From contig CM064492.1 of the NCBI GenBank assembly GCA_032716605.1, forward strand, positions 50,400,975 to 50,464,974: a stretch of DNA of 64,000 bases. The letters run 5' to 3'. The stretch's first letter is position 1; every line of letters starts with the position of its first letter. Shown here in pieces: positions 20,110 to 32,092 of this stretch. This DNA comes from Paralithodes platypus. Its lineage: Eukaryota > Arthropoda > Malacostraca > Decapoda > Lithodidae. The translations under genes were made by a program, and so were the position numbers. Under the pieces are notes generated by a model that was not told the DNA's origin, ran no database searches, and saw nothing but the letters and a program-made list of their open reading frames with translations.

Positions 20110-23100
20110 TTGGAGAACATGGGTAGGAGTAATAAGTTCAGTAGGAATAACTTGGTCTTTCAATTCTCCGAGCACAATCGTGGATCTGGAGGGAGTGTGC
20201 ACTGGCACTTCCGAAACTCAGGTATTATTCTTCTGATACGGACAAGATATGAAGTGAGAAGAAAGTCACTCGAGGGGGGCACTGATTTATGTCTCACAGC
20301 ATCTGGTACGGTTCGTTGGTTATGCCTAAGGCTTAGTTATTTTATTTAGATGTTGGCTAACGTCAAGTTTCAACTTCACAAGATCTGTTAGAGTAAATAG
20401 ACAATTAGGATTGTATACTTTTCAACTGTTAATGCATGCATGGGAAATCGTCACTGAGATTAATTCACTTTACGACCTATCCCTTAAGCTTTGGGATCGC
20501 AGAATATCTATACCATAACATCCAATTAGGGAAAGACTCGTGTCGTGGCTGAGGGTAAATATTGTCGCAGTAATTATCTCGTAATACGTTTACTGGTGCG
20601 AAATCTCTGGCAAGAAACAGGGAACTCTAGGGATCGAACTTGAAACACTCTTCATGGTTAGCAAATAACTTCAAGTGAGTATAGGCAAATACAACGGTCT
20701 GATGGTACAGTATCTCCGCACTGATAAAATTATAATAAATAGTGCACTGTTGGGTTATCTTCTTTTCCTCTTGATCTGATGTCGTCTGGGACTTCTTGGC
20801 TGCTCCGGGGGCCGTCCAGGTGGTCCAGTTGTGTGGTGAAGTTTACAGATGGGCCATCAACCGTTGATGAAGTTCTGTTAAGGTACTCTCGGGTCTAGGA
20901 TTTTAAATGTTATGCTTCTGGCTGAGGCCAGATGAGCATCCCATCGAACAAACGTAAGGAGAGTCTACTCAAGGACTCTGCTTAACTGTCTCTAATCCAT
21001 ATGAGAGGTTCAAGGAACTCAAGTGGTTTTACCCTTTGTGTCACACACTCTGCGGGGTGCCACAGATGGAGTGTGCCAAGGATCTATTCTTGCTAAGCGC
21101 TCCGAAGAGTGTCTTGCATAGACCCTTCTAACACAGCAGATCTTTCTACCCTAGATCTCTGTGAGTTAAGTACAAGTTAGATGTCTAAAATAATATAGTA
21201 TTAAAAGGTAGGGATGCCTACGCCTTTCAATAGTTCTATTAGGTTAGATGAGACACTAGTAACAATAACTATATTAACTTCTGGGTTGCCAGAAATAATC
21301 AGTTATGAATATCTAGTTCTTATTGCACTCTATATAAATGGTTATGAAACTCAAGTGGCAGAGGTGATACCAACAATGAGTCCTTAATCACTTATGTGTG
21401 GTAGATATATGTATTAATCACAGGTCTCTATATTAACCGGCGGGTTTCCACGATTAATAAAGATCCAGAAGAAGAATATATCAATGTCACTGATGTTATC
21501 ACAGACTTCGGGGTGCCGGTCGTCTATCAGCAATCTTGAGTGGTGAGTAGAAACAGTCTTCAATCAGAGCGGGATGCCGCTCGTCAAAAAGCGATATTTG
21601 CACTACCGCCGCTCTCCTCCTCTCGGGGTTTATATAGCAGGGTGGCCCGGTGTTGCCGGGGCCGGGGGCTGATGATTTTTGTCATTGCTGGGTTGCTTGG
21701 TCCTGGGCAGGGAAAACTTTGTCTGCTAGGGGTAGCCCCACAGGGGGCTTACTTCAGAGGGCGTAGAGGAGGCGGATGCATAACTTCCGGGGCTGGAGCT
21801 AACAGGCTCTTCAAGTTCGCAAGATGGTGGAGGATGCTGGAGGCGGGTGTTGCTTTGGCTGGGGGTGGCCCCTCATATTCAGGGGGGGGGGGACGGCTGT
21901 GCAGGGGCTGTGGAGTCATTGTCTGGTAATTTGGCCCCCTCGTTCCCAATGCTCTGGATTAGATAACAGCGTTAGTTCACACACCAGACATATGAGATAA
22001 AATAATAGCAAGTGTGGCAAGAGGCCCCTGTCGGGTTTTTTTGTTGTTCACGGAGATGGGGGCGGAGCATCTCGCCCAGAAGGGTCAGCTGGCTAATTGC
22101 CTGACTTTTTATAAGTAGTTACTTTTAAGGTAGGAAAAGGAGAGGGGAAAAAGGAAGTGAACAGTTCTCTCGTACCTGTAGGCCTTGGCGATATGAAATG
22201 ACAAGTCCTGTAATATCTCAGATGTGCCTGTACGTGTATACAGGTGGTTGCTAACCACGGGTGTCCTAGTGGTCCCATATGTCGGGGTCGAGGAGGGAGG
22301 CGAAGCAGGTGTCCCTCCATGACCTGACAGGGCTCAGCGGCTGGGTCACCGAGTTAATTGGTTTGTTGTTGCCGGGCCACCTGGGTCAGGCTGGAAATAC
22401 CCAAATAGGCTACATGTGGACAAGGTGAGAGAAATCAAGAGAGAGGAAAAAATACAGACAAGATAGTGGTCAACAAAGTAGGGCATGCGTAATCAGGCAG
22501 CAGTGCAATTATCATTATCATGGTGATAGACTGGGTTGGTCACGCACCTGAGGCAAACACGCGACGCAAGGCATTGGCGCTTCCGTTTTGTGGTCATCAT
22601 CTATTCATGCACAGCTGGCACACCTCCTAGTTGCAACGGAAAAAGGATAGAATCATGTGAACTGTAGTCCGAGAAGGTAGTGTCTGACGAGGCGTGTAGA
22701 AGGCGTGTGGTAGGAAACTAGAAAGAAAAAGGCATGCTGGATTATGTAACATAAAAGTTAGGGGAAAAATACCGCGTGAGGTTATGGTTTTCTTACTAGT
22801 CTAAGGTTAGTAGGTTAGTCAGTATGCTGGGTTAGTAAGTCAACAAGAGAAACAACAAAATAGGTAATGGTATACGTCAACACAATAACTGGCATGGTTT
22901 ACATACTTATACCCTCATAATATAGAGAGATAAGAGGTGTCTTCCCTTCTTACCTTTCTCTCAGGGGGTTGTCATAGTTAAAGGTATACATATCAATTAA
23001 TCACTAATACATGGTTTGCAGCTATGTCATCTGTGGCGGTTGTACTTAAGTTTTTAGCTGTAGCCAAACTCACGTGAAATTAATACAACGGTAATTACAA

Positions 23101-23280
23101 CAGTCACAGTGAACATGCACACGACGCGGGCATTATAGCTTACGTCATCAAAAAGGGTATGGGGTTTACATCATTAAATACATACTTAGTTGGGGGTTCA
23201 AGAAATGGCAGGGAGGAAAGAAATGTGGTTTGTAGACTAGAAGACTGTGAGTTAAAAGAGACGTGTACATGTGGAGTGGG
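20110..23280. other. LTR interior without recognised genes
   Basis: No supportable reading frame inside the LTR; frames such as 21540-21929 also exist in LTR B only as shifted versions, so they are not conserved. A TATA-like or polyadenylation signal could not be assigned. The LTR end near 22905-23280 resembles 24975-25380 of the internal region, pointing to an old ~2.1-kb duplication. Confidence 0.5.
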
Positions 23281-23615
23281 GTGGAGAGGTTTGGTCTAGA
23301 AAGGTTGGGAATACACAACCTTTGAAAAGGGTTGGGAATACACAACCCTTCGGGAGGCTGGAGGTTGGTGCCTGTGGTCGGCCATTTTGGGGTGAGTTGT
23401 CCCCGCAGTTAATTGAGGGTTAAATCCTCCTGGGCCGTGCATGGTGATTTTGGCTCGGGGATTTCTGTGGTGGTGCGGGGCCGCACGCTCTCCTGTCATC
23501 CTAGGTGAGTGTCCGTGTGTCTTCCTCGACCATGTTTCTCTGTGTGGTGTCGTGGTGGTGGTGTGTGTGTCTTGATTTTCTGCCTGTTTCTCTTCATCTG
23601 TCTTCACTCTTTTCT

Positions 23616-24589
23616 TTTTTTTTTAAAAAGACCTCCGTCTACGTATTATGAAAAACCATGTGTATCAGGCGACTCACGAGACGTTGAAGCTCCTCCTTTT
23701 TAACTTGAAGTGCTGGTGGGATTGCTGCCAGAGTTAGTGGGGAACCTAATAGGGTTTGCTGGTGCTCCTGAAGGATCTTTACACCTGGCAATATGCCTCG
23801 AAACAGGGCCTGAGTCTCTTCTCCTTGTTCACGTGTGTGGTTGAGGAGGACAAGTTCACATTTGGTGTCATTTATCACTAGCCCAGCCTGGCCGAGGTCA
23901 GTTACGATGTTATTTAGGTCGGTTAGAACGTTCTCTACTGACCCACCCAAGGTTGCATCGTCCAGGTACCATACATTCAGTTCTGACCTTACTTTGTTAG
24001 CTGCTGCATCCACCCCTATTGAGAAAAGAGCAGGACCACCTGGATCTCCCTGCTGTAACCCGGTCGCTGATGGGATTACCGTCTCGCCAAAAATCAGGAT
24101 TGAAGGTTTGAAATAAGCCTGCCAAAGTAGGGGGTACAGAGTGGGGATGTGTTCTTGAGCTGCACGGAGGAAGACATTCCTGCGAATGCTGTTGAATGCG
24201 TTCCGCATGTCAATCTTTAGAAGCACTCGTTTTTCTTGGGCTTGGCTGAGGTAGGTGCGGGTTGCGTGTACAGCAGCTTCACACCCCCCCTGGAGTTCCG
24301 AAACCTAGTTGAACTGGTCTTAAGTGTTGACCTAGGCCATTCGAGAGTGGTTTCAAATCCACCTTTGTGGCAAGGCGGCGGAAGGTGTTCCCTACTGCTA
24401 TTGGGCGCACACCGCCATCTTTTTTTGCCAGTGCACAGAGTGATGCCCCAAAAAATAGGGGTGTGGCACAGTCGGGTACTTTCCCTCTTAAAACCATGTT
24501 GATGAATTTGGTGAGGGTTTCCAAGAGTGCCTCCCCAGCAGCTCCTGATCCCTGACCCAAGAGGCCTTTGAGGTGGGCGGGTCGGATAC
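23616..24589 (-). mobile_element. 5'-truncated LINE inserted in LTR A
   Basis: Ends in poly-A on the minus strand (poly-T at 23615-23624) and is flanked by an 11-bp duplication, cactcttttct, at 23605-23615 and 24590-24600. LTR B has the empty site (ttcactcttttccgtctgc near 31550). About 974 bp, containing an RT domain. Hallmarks of target-primed reverse transcription. Confidence 0.92.
23639..24560 (-). pseudogene. Reverse transcriptase fragment (non-LTR type), frameshifted
   Basis: The N-terminal portion (24560-24280) reads GASLCALAKKDGGVRPIAVG and QLGFGTPGGV. After a frameshift near 24220-24280 the second frame (24226-23639) reads KIDMRNAFNSIRR (RT motif A region), GLQQGDPGGPALF (motif B) and VWYLDDATLGG, with the YLDD catalytic box intact. 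The protein stops just before the poly-A. The RT is closer to the LQQGDP/YLDD lineage than to the FADD-type LINEs elsewhere in the window. The clade is not assigned. Inactive through truncation and frameshift. Confidence 0.85.
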
Positions 24590-24816
24590 CACTCTTTTCT
24601 GTCTGCTTGTTTCTGTGAGGGTGGCTTGAGGTTGTCGTTGGTGGTCGGCCATTTTGGGGCGAGTTGTCCTGGCTGGCTGATGAGGTAGTAACTTCCTTGT
24701 GCTGGGGTGGGTGACCTTGGGTTGGAGATTATCTCGAAGGGGAGGGATTGTTCGCTCTTCTCTCCGATCGTGTAGGTGAGTGTCTGTCTGTCTGTGTGTT
24801 GCTTTGGTATTGTACA

Positions 24817-26060
24817 TACTTTAGTTGCTAGAAAAGATAGTAATTGGGCATGGGGGTACATATATATATACTGGCAATGCAGAGAGATACCAGGTGTCTT
24901 TCCTGTCTCTCTCTCTTGAGATGGCCGTCTGCAGATTGATCATAATTAAACATATATAAATCAGCAGAGGTAAATCAATACAATAACTGGCATGGGGTAC
25001 ATACTTATACCTTCATAATGTAGAGATATGAGGTGTCTTCCCTCCTTGTCTTTCTCTTAGAGGGTTGTCATAGTTAAACATATATATATATCACTAATAC
25101 AATAATACATGGTTTGCAGTTGTTACTATAGCTTACATCGTATAAATGGTGGTTACATCATTTAATACAGGGCGGACATAATCATGATCCGGTTCGTTGT
25201 GCACTGGAAGCTAAGGTGTCTTGAGATCGCCTCGTACCTATACACAATGAAATTATTATAGTCTGCATGGTTGGTATCTAATTGAATACATACTTAGTGG
25301 GTACTTCAAGAATGTCAGGAGTAAGGAAATGTGATTTGTATATTAGAAGACTGTGATTAAAGAGACGTGTAACATGTGGAGGGAGGTGGAAGAAAGAGAG
25401 CGGCCAAATCGGGGATCTCGCTGGGGGTGGAAGTTTCGCTCCCAGGAACTTCGCTGGGGGTGGAAGTTTCGCTCCCAGGAATTTTCGTTCCTGTGGTATT
25501 TCACTTCCGTCGCCTTCGTATAAGGTACGACCTCGTACCTCAAGTCTGGAATGCGTAGATTTGTTGTGGTGGGTAGGTTGGGTCGGGTGTGGGGTGGGGT
25601 TGGTTGGAGGGGTGGCACGTGTGGCTGTGGGTTTGACCTTGGGATTCTGCTTTCACTTTGGGAGGGGGGAGTAGACGTCCCGTTAGGCCGGCCGTTAGGA
25701 ATGGGGGTACTGTTAGGCTTGGCAGGTGTCTGGGTGAGGGTTGTCTTGGAGGGTTTTTGTGTGTGTGTCTGGTGGGTCTGTGGAGGTTGAGAAGGTAGAG
25801 TGTGGTTTGTTGGTAAGTTGGTTGGGGGAAGAGGTTGTTGCTGGAGGGGGGTTGAATGGTGTAGAGAGTTGTGGTCGTGGGAGGGGTGGCGATAAGGGTG
25901 AGGAATGTTGGAGGTTGAGAGTTTATGAGGGTTTGGAGGTTCGGGGTGGGGGGGTTTGATAGGGAAACTTTTGAGGGGGTCTGGACGGGCAGAGTTGTGA
26001 TTTGAGAGGGGTTGTTTACGTTGTCTGGGGCGAGAGGGAGAGAGAGATTTTGGTGGTTAG
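24817..26060 (-). other. Internal non-coding region of the LTR element
   Basis: Lies between Gag and the 3' LTR. No protease, RT, RNase H or integrase motif in any frame. 25419-25486 holds two copies of a 33-bp unit (ctgggggtggaagtttcgct...); the paralogous fragment at 43035-43706 has only one. No clear polypurine tract next to LTR A. A proline/threonine-rich frame at 25540-26211 overlaps the Gag end and may be a decayed Gag extension. Confidence 0.65.
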
Positions 26061-27341
26061 TCAAGGTGGAAACAGTTTTGTGGCTGGATTTGGATGGGCG
26101 TGGTATTTTGTCAAGCGGAAGTTTTGGGAGGGTGGGAGAATTTGGGGTGGATGGGGTAACGGTGTAGGGTGGGGTAAGGTAGGGGGGGAAAAGGAGGTAG
26201 GGGGCATGCACGGGGGTGATTTTAAGTTTTGAGTGGGGTCCACGAGTTTGAGGGGTTTGTTGCAGGTGGTACTGGGGATGGGTGGTGAGGATGGGAGAGG
26301 TGGGGTGGAGCAGGAAATTTCTGGCAAGGGTGGAACGGATTTGGCGGAGGGAGCCTGGTGGATAGGGTGGAGAGTGAGGTTAGGTCTGGATTTGGCAGCA
26401 GAAGGATGTTTGTGGTTATTCTTCAGTGATGGAGGATGCGAGGTGGGGGAGCGTTTAGGATGAGGTGTTTTTCTGTGTAAACTAGTGGGGTGGTTGAGAG
26501 TGGACGGAGTTGGGGCTGGTTTCTTTTGATTTCTGTGGTTGGGATATGATGAATGGGATGGGCAGATTGAACGTATGTACTGGGGTGTGGAAGTTTGAGA
26601 TGCAGGGGAAGGAAATTGTTTAGAGGTTGAGGAGGGGTTGTATGAGGTAGAGGGATGGAAGCGTGCTCTTTTATGTGGGGGAAAATGTGAGGGGGGTTGT
26701 GGGGTGGCGTCGCGGGGTGACGTCATGTACAGTGGTGGAGGAGAGGGAGGATGAGCTTTATTCTGATTCTTTCTGGGTGGGCGCGAAAAACGTGCAGCTG
26801 ATATCTGAGTGGGGGGATTTTTGATGACTGCTAAGGTGTTGGTCTTGGGTTGGGCCGCTAAAAACTTTCGTATGGTGAATAGATCTTGAGGGAAATCAAC
26901 GGGGTCATGCACAGTGAAGTGTTGTAGGATGGGAATGGGTAACACTTGGACGAGGTAGACAAAGAGAATTTGGTTTTGTTGCTCCACGGGAAGAGCAGGG
27001 AATGCAGCTCTTACTTGCTGACGAATGGAGGCAATGGTGGCGTCTAGATCGCCTTCGAACTTTATGTCTTTGATTTTTGCAAAGGCGACGAAAATACCTA
27101 GTGATGGCTCAAGGGCATCGATTACAATGGGTCTAAATTGATCCCAGGTGAGTTCAGGGGTAACCTGTGGGGCAACGAGGGAAATGGCTTTTCCCAGGTG
27201 CGTTAAGAGGACGGCTATTTTTGCACGGTCCGCATTATACACCAAGTCTAACACTGGTTTTACAATGTCCATGTATGTTTCGATTTCGTATGTGTCCCCA
27301 TCGTATTGGGGGATGGGGATGTGCGAGCGAACTGCGGCCAT
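26061..27341 (-). CDS. Gag-like protein of a non-autonomous LTR retrotransposon
   Basis: 426-residue ORF starting 70 bp after the primer-binding site, the expected place for gag. Residues 1-175 are a compact, mostly helical-looking domain (IPQYDGDTYEIETYMDIV near the N-terminus, then TWDQFRPIVIDAL and VEQQNQILFVYLVQVLPIPI), reminiscent of the capsid region of Ty3/Gypsy-type Gag proteins. Residues ~185-426 are a proline/serine-rich basic tail with no CCHC zinc knuckle. No pol follows. If functional it would form particles around the element RNA and depend on another element for RT and integrase. The match is by overall character only. Intactness over 1.28 kb suggests recent activity or selection. 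Confidence 0.65.
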   Translation of the reverse strand: MAAVRSHIPIPQYDGDTYEIETYMDIVKPVLDLVYNADRAKIAVLLTHLGKAISLVAPQVTPELTWDQFRPIVIDALEPSLGIFVAFAKIKDIKFEGDLDATIASIRQQVRAAFPALPVEQQNQILFVYLVQVLPIPILQHFTVHDPVDFPQDLFTIRKFLAAQPKTNTLAVIKNPPTQISAARFSRPPRKNQNKAHPPSPPPLYMTSPRDATPQPPSHFPPHKRARFHPSTSYNPSSTSKQFPSPASQTSTPQYIRSICPSHSSYPNHRNQKKPAPTPSTLNHPTSLHRKTPHPKRSPTSHPPSLKNNHKHPSAAKSRPNLTLHPIHQAPSAKSVPPLPEISCSTPPLPSSPPIPSTTCNKPLKLVDPTQNLKSPPCMPPTSFSPPTLPHPTPLPHPPQILPPSQNFRLTKYHAHPNPATKLFPP

Positions 27342-27411
27342 TTCCGCGATGTTACAATGCTTCTATTGTTCTGCAACATGAAATGCAATGAAATCTTCTA
27401 TCCGAATCAAG

Positions 27412-27429
27412 ATCCCACCGCTGCCACCA
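27412..27429 (-). promoter_or_regulatory. Primer-binding site, tRNA-Leu type
   Basis: Minus strand reads TGGTGGCAGCGGTGGGAT one base after the LTR end (…CATAACA-T). These 18 bases complement the 3' end (with CCA) of the eukaryotic tRNA-Leu that ends ATCCCACCGCTGCCA. This establishes the LTR-retrotransposon nature and the minus-strand direction. Confidence 0.88.
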
Positions 27430-27430
27430 A

Positions 27431-30400
27431 TGTTATGCCCTGATTTTATTCAGGATTAACGATTGCGTAGGTGAGTTCTGCAAGACTGGCATATCTGGTT
27501 TCATATACATACATGCGAGCAATCAATAGAACACATAAATAATATCTTGGAATGTGGTTTGTAATACAGCTTTTTTTAACTAACACACTCGCGGGATAGA
27601 AAAAGAATCGATTCACTTTGGAGAACATGGGTAGGAGTAATAAGTTCAGTAGGAAAAACTTGGTCTTTCAATTCTCCGAGCACAATCGTGGATCTGGAGG
27701 GAGTGTGCACTGCCACTTCCGAAACTCGGGTATTATTCTTCTGATACGGACAAGATAAGAAGTGAGAAGAAAGTCACTCGAGGGGGGGCACTGATTTATG
27801 TCTCACAGCATCTGCTACGGTTCGTTGGTTATGCCTAAGGCTTAGTTATTTTATTTAGATGTTGGCTAACGTCAAGTTTCAACTTCACAAGATCTGGTAG
27901 AGTAAATAGACAATTAGGATTGTATACTTTTCAACTGTTAACCCTTGTCGAGCGGGGAGTTTTGGGCTTATTTGGGCATATTCAGGCCCTCCTGAATGAT
28001 AAATCAAGTATCTGCATGAAAAGAAAAGTATTAAAAAAACTAGGCACTAAAAGCTTCAAAATGAGACCAGAACGAGCTACGTAGCACTCGTGGTTCTCAT
28101 ACAGTGATACCAGTAACATGGGAGTTTAGCGTATAGCGGCATATTTTTCCCAGCTATGCTCACTACTGGCTACACTGCCGGCCTCTCGAGAACACAGGGA
28201 ACATGAGTTAATGGGCGGCGGAAGCCCTGGGAGTCGGCTGTCTGGCCCGCTGCGCTCCCGGCCATTTGCACTAGATTTTAACCCTTTAAAAGCCTTAATA
28301 ATGCTCCTAACTTGCTGCAAATTGGAGGCGGAATTAAGTCCGCCGCCGCTCTTTGAGGGTTAATGCATGTATGGGAAATCGTCACTGAGATTAATTCACT
28401 TTACGACCTATCCCTTAAGCTTTGGGATCTCAGAATATCTATACCATAACATCCAATTAAGGAAGGACTCGTGTGATGGCTGAGGGTAAATATTGTCGCG
28501 GTAATTATCTCGTAATACGTTTACTGGTGCGAAATCTCTGGCAAGAAACAGGGAACTCTAGGGATCGAACTTGAAACACTCTTCACGGTTTGCAAATAAC
28601 TTCAAGTGAGTATAGGCACATACAACGGTCTGGTGATACAGTATCTCCGCACTGATAAAATTATAATAAATAGTGCACTGTTGGGTTATCTTCTTTTCCT
28701 CTTTATCTGATGTCGTCGGGGGCTTCTTGGCTGCTCCGGGGGCCGTCCAGGGGGTCCAGTTGTGTGGTGAAGTTTACAGATGGGCCATCAACCGTTGATG
28801 AAGTTCTGTTAAGGTACTCTTGGGTCTAGGATTTTAAATGTTATGTTTCTGGCTGAGGCCAGATGAGCATCCCATCGAACAAACGTAAGGAGAGTCTACT
28901 CAAGGACTCTGCTTAACTGTCTCTAATCCATATGAGAGGTTCAAGGAACTCAAGTGGTTTTACCCTTTGTGTCACACACTCTGCGGGGTGCCACAGATGG
29001 AGTGTGCCAAGGATCTATTCTTGCTAAGCGGCTCCGAAGAGTGTCTTGCATAGACCCTTCTAACACAGCAGATCTTTCTACCCTAGATCTCTGTGAGTTA
29101 AGTACAAGTTAGATGTCTAAAATAATATAGTATTAAAAGGTAGGGATGCCTATGCCTTTCAATAGTTCTATTAGGTTAGATGAGACACAAGTAACAATAA
29201 CTATATTAACTTCTGGGTTGCCAGAAATAATCAGTTATGAATATGTAGTTCTTGTTGCACTCTATATAAATGGTTATGAAACTCAAGTGGCAGAGGTGAT
29301 ACCAACAATGAGTCCTTAATCACTTATGTGTGGTAGATATATGTATTAATCACAGGTCTCTATATTAACCGGCGGGTTGCCACGATTAATAAAGATCCAG
29401 AAGAATAATATATCAATGTCACTGATGTTATCACAGACTTCGGGGTGCCGGTCGTCTATCAGCAATCTTGAGTGGTGAGTAGAAACAGTCTTCAATCAGA
29501 GCGGGATGCCGCTCGTCAAAAAGCGATATTTGCACTACCGCCGCTCTCCTCTCGGGGTTTATATAGCAGGGTGGCCCGGTGTTGCCAGGGCCGGGGGCTG
29601 ATGATTTTTGTCATTGCTGGGTTGCTTGGTATAGGGCAGGGAAAACTTCATCTGCTAGGGGTAGCCCCACAGGGGGCTTACTTCAGGAGGCGTAGAGGAA
29701 GCGGATGCATAACTTCTGGGGCTGGAGCTAACAGGCTCTTCAAGTTGGCAAGATGGTGGAGGAGTGGAGGATGCTGGAGGCGGGTGTTGCCTTGGCTGGG
29801 GGTGGCCCCTCATATTCTGTGGGGGGGGGGCGGCTGTGCAGGGACTGTGGAGTCATTGTCTGGTAATTTGGCCCCCTCGTTCCCAATGCTCTGGATTAGA
29901 TAACAGCGTTACTTCACATACCGGAAATATAAGATAAAATAATAGCAAGTGTGGCAAGAGGCCCCTGTCGGGTTTTTTTGTTGTTCATGGAGCTGGGGGC
30001 GGAGTATTTCGCCCAGAAGGGTCAGCTGGCTAATTGCCTGACATATTATAAGTAGTTACTTTTAAGGTAGGAAAAGGAGAGGGGAAAAAGGAAGTGAACA
30101 GTTCTCTAGTACCTGTAGACCTTGGAGATATGAAATGACAAGTCCTGTAATATCTCAGATGTGCCTGTACGTGTATACAGGTGGTTGCTAACCACGGGTG
30201 TCCTAATGGTCCCGTATGTCGGGGTCGAGGAGGGGGGCGAAGAAGGTGTCCCTCCATGACCTGACAGGGCTCAGCGGCTGGGTCTCCGAGTTAATTGGTT
30301 TGTTGTTGCCGGGCCACCTGGGTCAGGCTGGATATACCCAAATAGGCTACAGGTGGACAAGGTGAGAGAAATCAAGAGAGAGGAAAAAATACAGACAAGA

Positions 30401-31769
30401 TAGTGGTCAACAAAGTAGGGCATGCATAATCAGGCGGCAGTGCAATTATCATTATCATGGTGATAGACTGGGTTGATCACGCACCTGAGGCAAACACGCT
30501 ACGCAAGGCATTGGCGCTTCCGTTGTGTGGTCAGGTCATCATCTACTCATGCACAGCTGGCACACCGCCTGGTTGCAACGGAAAAAGGATAGAATCATGT
30601 GAACTGTAGTCCGAGAAGGTAGTGTCTGACGAGGCGTGTAGAAGGCGTGTGGAAGGAAACTAGAAAGAAAAAGGCATGCTGGATTATGTAACATAAAAGT
30701 TAGGGGAAAAATACCGCGTGAGGTTATGGTTTTCTTACTAGTCTAAGGTTAGTAGGTTAGTCAGTATGCTGGGTTAGTATGTCAACAAGAGAAACAACAA
30801 AATAGGTAATGGTATACATCAACACAATAACTGGCATGGTTTACATACTTATACACTCATAATATAGAGAGATAAGAGGTGTCTTCCCTTCTTACCTTTC
30901 TCTCAGGGGGTTGTCATAGTTAAAGGAATACATATCAATTAATCACTAATACATGGTTTGCAGCTATGTCGTCTGTGGCGGTTGTACTTAAGTTTTTAGC
31001 CGTAGCCAAAGGCATGTGAAATTAATACAACGGTAATTACAACAGTCACAGTGAACATGCACACGACGCGGGCATTATAGCTTACGTCATCAAAAAGGGT
31101 ATGGGGTTTACATCATTAAATACATACTTAGTTGGGGGTTCAAGAAATGGCAGGGAGGAAAGAAATGTGGTTTGTAGACTAGAAGACTGTGAGTTAAAAG
31201 ACATGTGTACATGTGGAGTGGGGTGGAGAGGTTTGGTCTAGAAAGGTTGGGAATACACAACCTTTGAAAAGGGTTGGGAATACACAACCCTTCGGGAGGC
31301 TGGAGGTTGGTGCCTGTGGTCGGCCATTTTGGAGTGAGTTGTCCCCGCAGTTAATTGAGGGTTAACTCCTCCTGGGCCGGACATGGTGATTTTGGCTCGG
31401 AGATTTCTGTGGTGGTGCGGGGCCGCACGCTCTCCTGTCATCCTGGGTGAGTGTCCGTGTGTCTTCCTCGACCATGTTTCTCTGTGTGGTGTCGTGGTGG
31501 TGGTGTGTGTGTCTTGATTTTCTGCCTGTTTCTCTTCGTCTGTCTTCACTCTTTTCCGTCTGCTTGTTTCTGTGGGGGTGGCTTGAGGTTGTCGTTGGTA
31601 GTCGGCCATTTTGGGGTGAGTTGTCCTGGCTGGCTGATGAGGTAGTAACTTCCTTGTGCTGGGGGTGGTGACCTTGGGTTGGAGATTATCTCGAAGGGGA
31701 GGGATTGTTCGCTCTTCTCTCCGATCGTGTAGGTGAGTGTCTGTCTGTCTGTTGCTTTGGTATTGTACA
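27431..31769 (-). repeat. LTR B (5' LTR of the gag-only retrotransposon)
   Basis: Minus-strand start TGTACAATACC at 31769 and end GGGCATAACA at 27431, next to the primer-binding site. 4,339 bp including a 422-bp TTAA MITE. Unlike LTR A it has no LINE insertion: the site is intact near 31550. The flank after 31769 is ctcggccgcaattccg. Confidence 0.82.
27938..28363. mobile_element. TTAA-type MITE in LTR B, empty in LTR A
   Basis: Flanked by TTAA at 27938-27941 and 28360-28363. LTR A has the uninterrupted caactgttaatgcatg at about 20428, proving the insertion. The ends share CCCTnnnnGAGCGG in inverted orientation. 418 bp plus TTAA, no transposase. A family distinct from F1 and F2. Confidence 0.95.
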
Positions 31770-32092
31770 CTCGGCCGCAATTCCGCGTGGGCCACCTAGT
31801 CATAGGGTTTGGGTAAATCCGTTGTGTAGTTTGTTCGCTCTGAATATAGTAAGATCTCACACTCCCCTCCCTGAATCAATCGAAGATTTTGCCCCATAGA
31901 TGGCGCAGCTTGATGGGAAGGGAGGGAGCTTGTCGTAGTGTTAAAAAGGTAGGACACAATGGGAGGAGGTGACGTTCTATAACATACAGTGACGAATGTT
32001 AAACTTATTTACTTTTACTTGTTCATACAATAATGTTCCCGAAACTAATTCGTAATGAACAGTAGATTCCCTCTTTCAGTAACTGAAACGTC
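31764..32092 (-). repeat. Inverted duplicate of 38083-38411
   Basis: From TGTACA at the edge of LTR B to the CT microsatellite at 32093, the sequence is the reverse complement of 38083-38411 (ctcggccgcaattccgcgtg, tgccccatagatggcgcagc, ttcccgaaactaattcg). Only small differences are visible. Confidence 0.92.

Larger units (their letters stand above)
19923..24816 (-). repeat. LTR A (3' LTR of the gag-only retrotransposon)
   Basis: On the minus strand it runs from TGTACAATACC to GGGCATAACA, i.e. TG...CA. It is homologous along its length to 27431-31769, 95-98% in the stretches compared by eye. Without the nested LINE and its target duplicate (985 bp) it is ~3.91 kb, against ~3.92 kb for LTR B without its MITE. 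The flank at 19917-19922 (gcttc) does not match the flank of the other end. Confidence 0.8.

Noticed and set aside
21540..21929. Gly/Arg-rich ORF within the LTR (second version at 29472-29903)
   Set aside because: The two LTR copies differ by indels that change the frame, which is not what a conserved protein would show.
25540..26211. Separate Pro/Thr-rich protein gene
   Set aside because: Overlaps the Gag end in another frame, low complexity, no domain; at most a decayed Gag extension.
24816..31769. Reading the ~3.9-kb repeats as a head-to-tail dimer of a 6.9-kb DNA element ending at TACTTTAG/GGTAT with TGTACA duplications
   Set aside because: It explains the TGTACA junctions, but not the primer-binding site abutting 27431 or the clean start of the left copy at 19923. 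Kept only as an alternative within the TGTACA finding.
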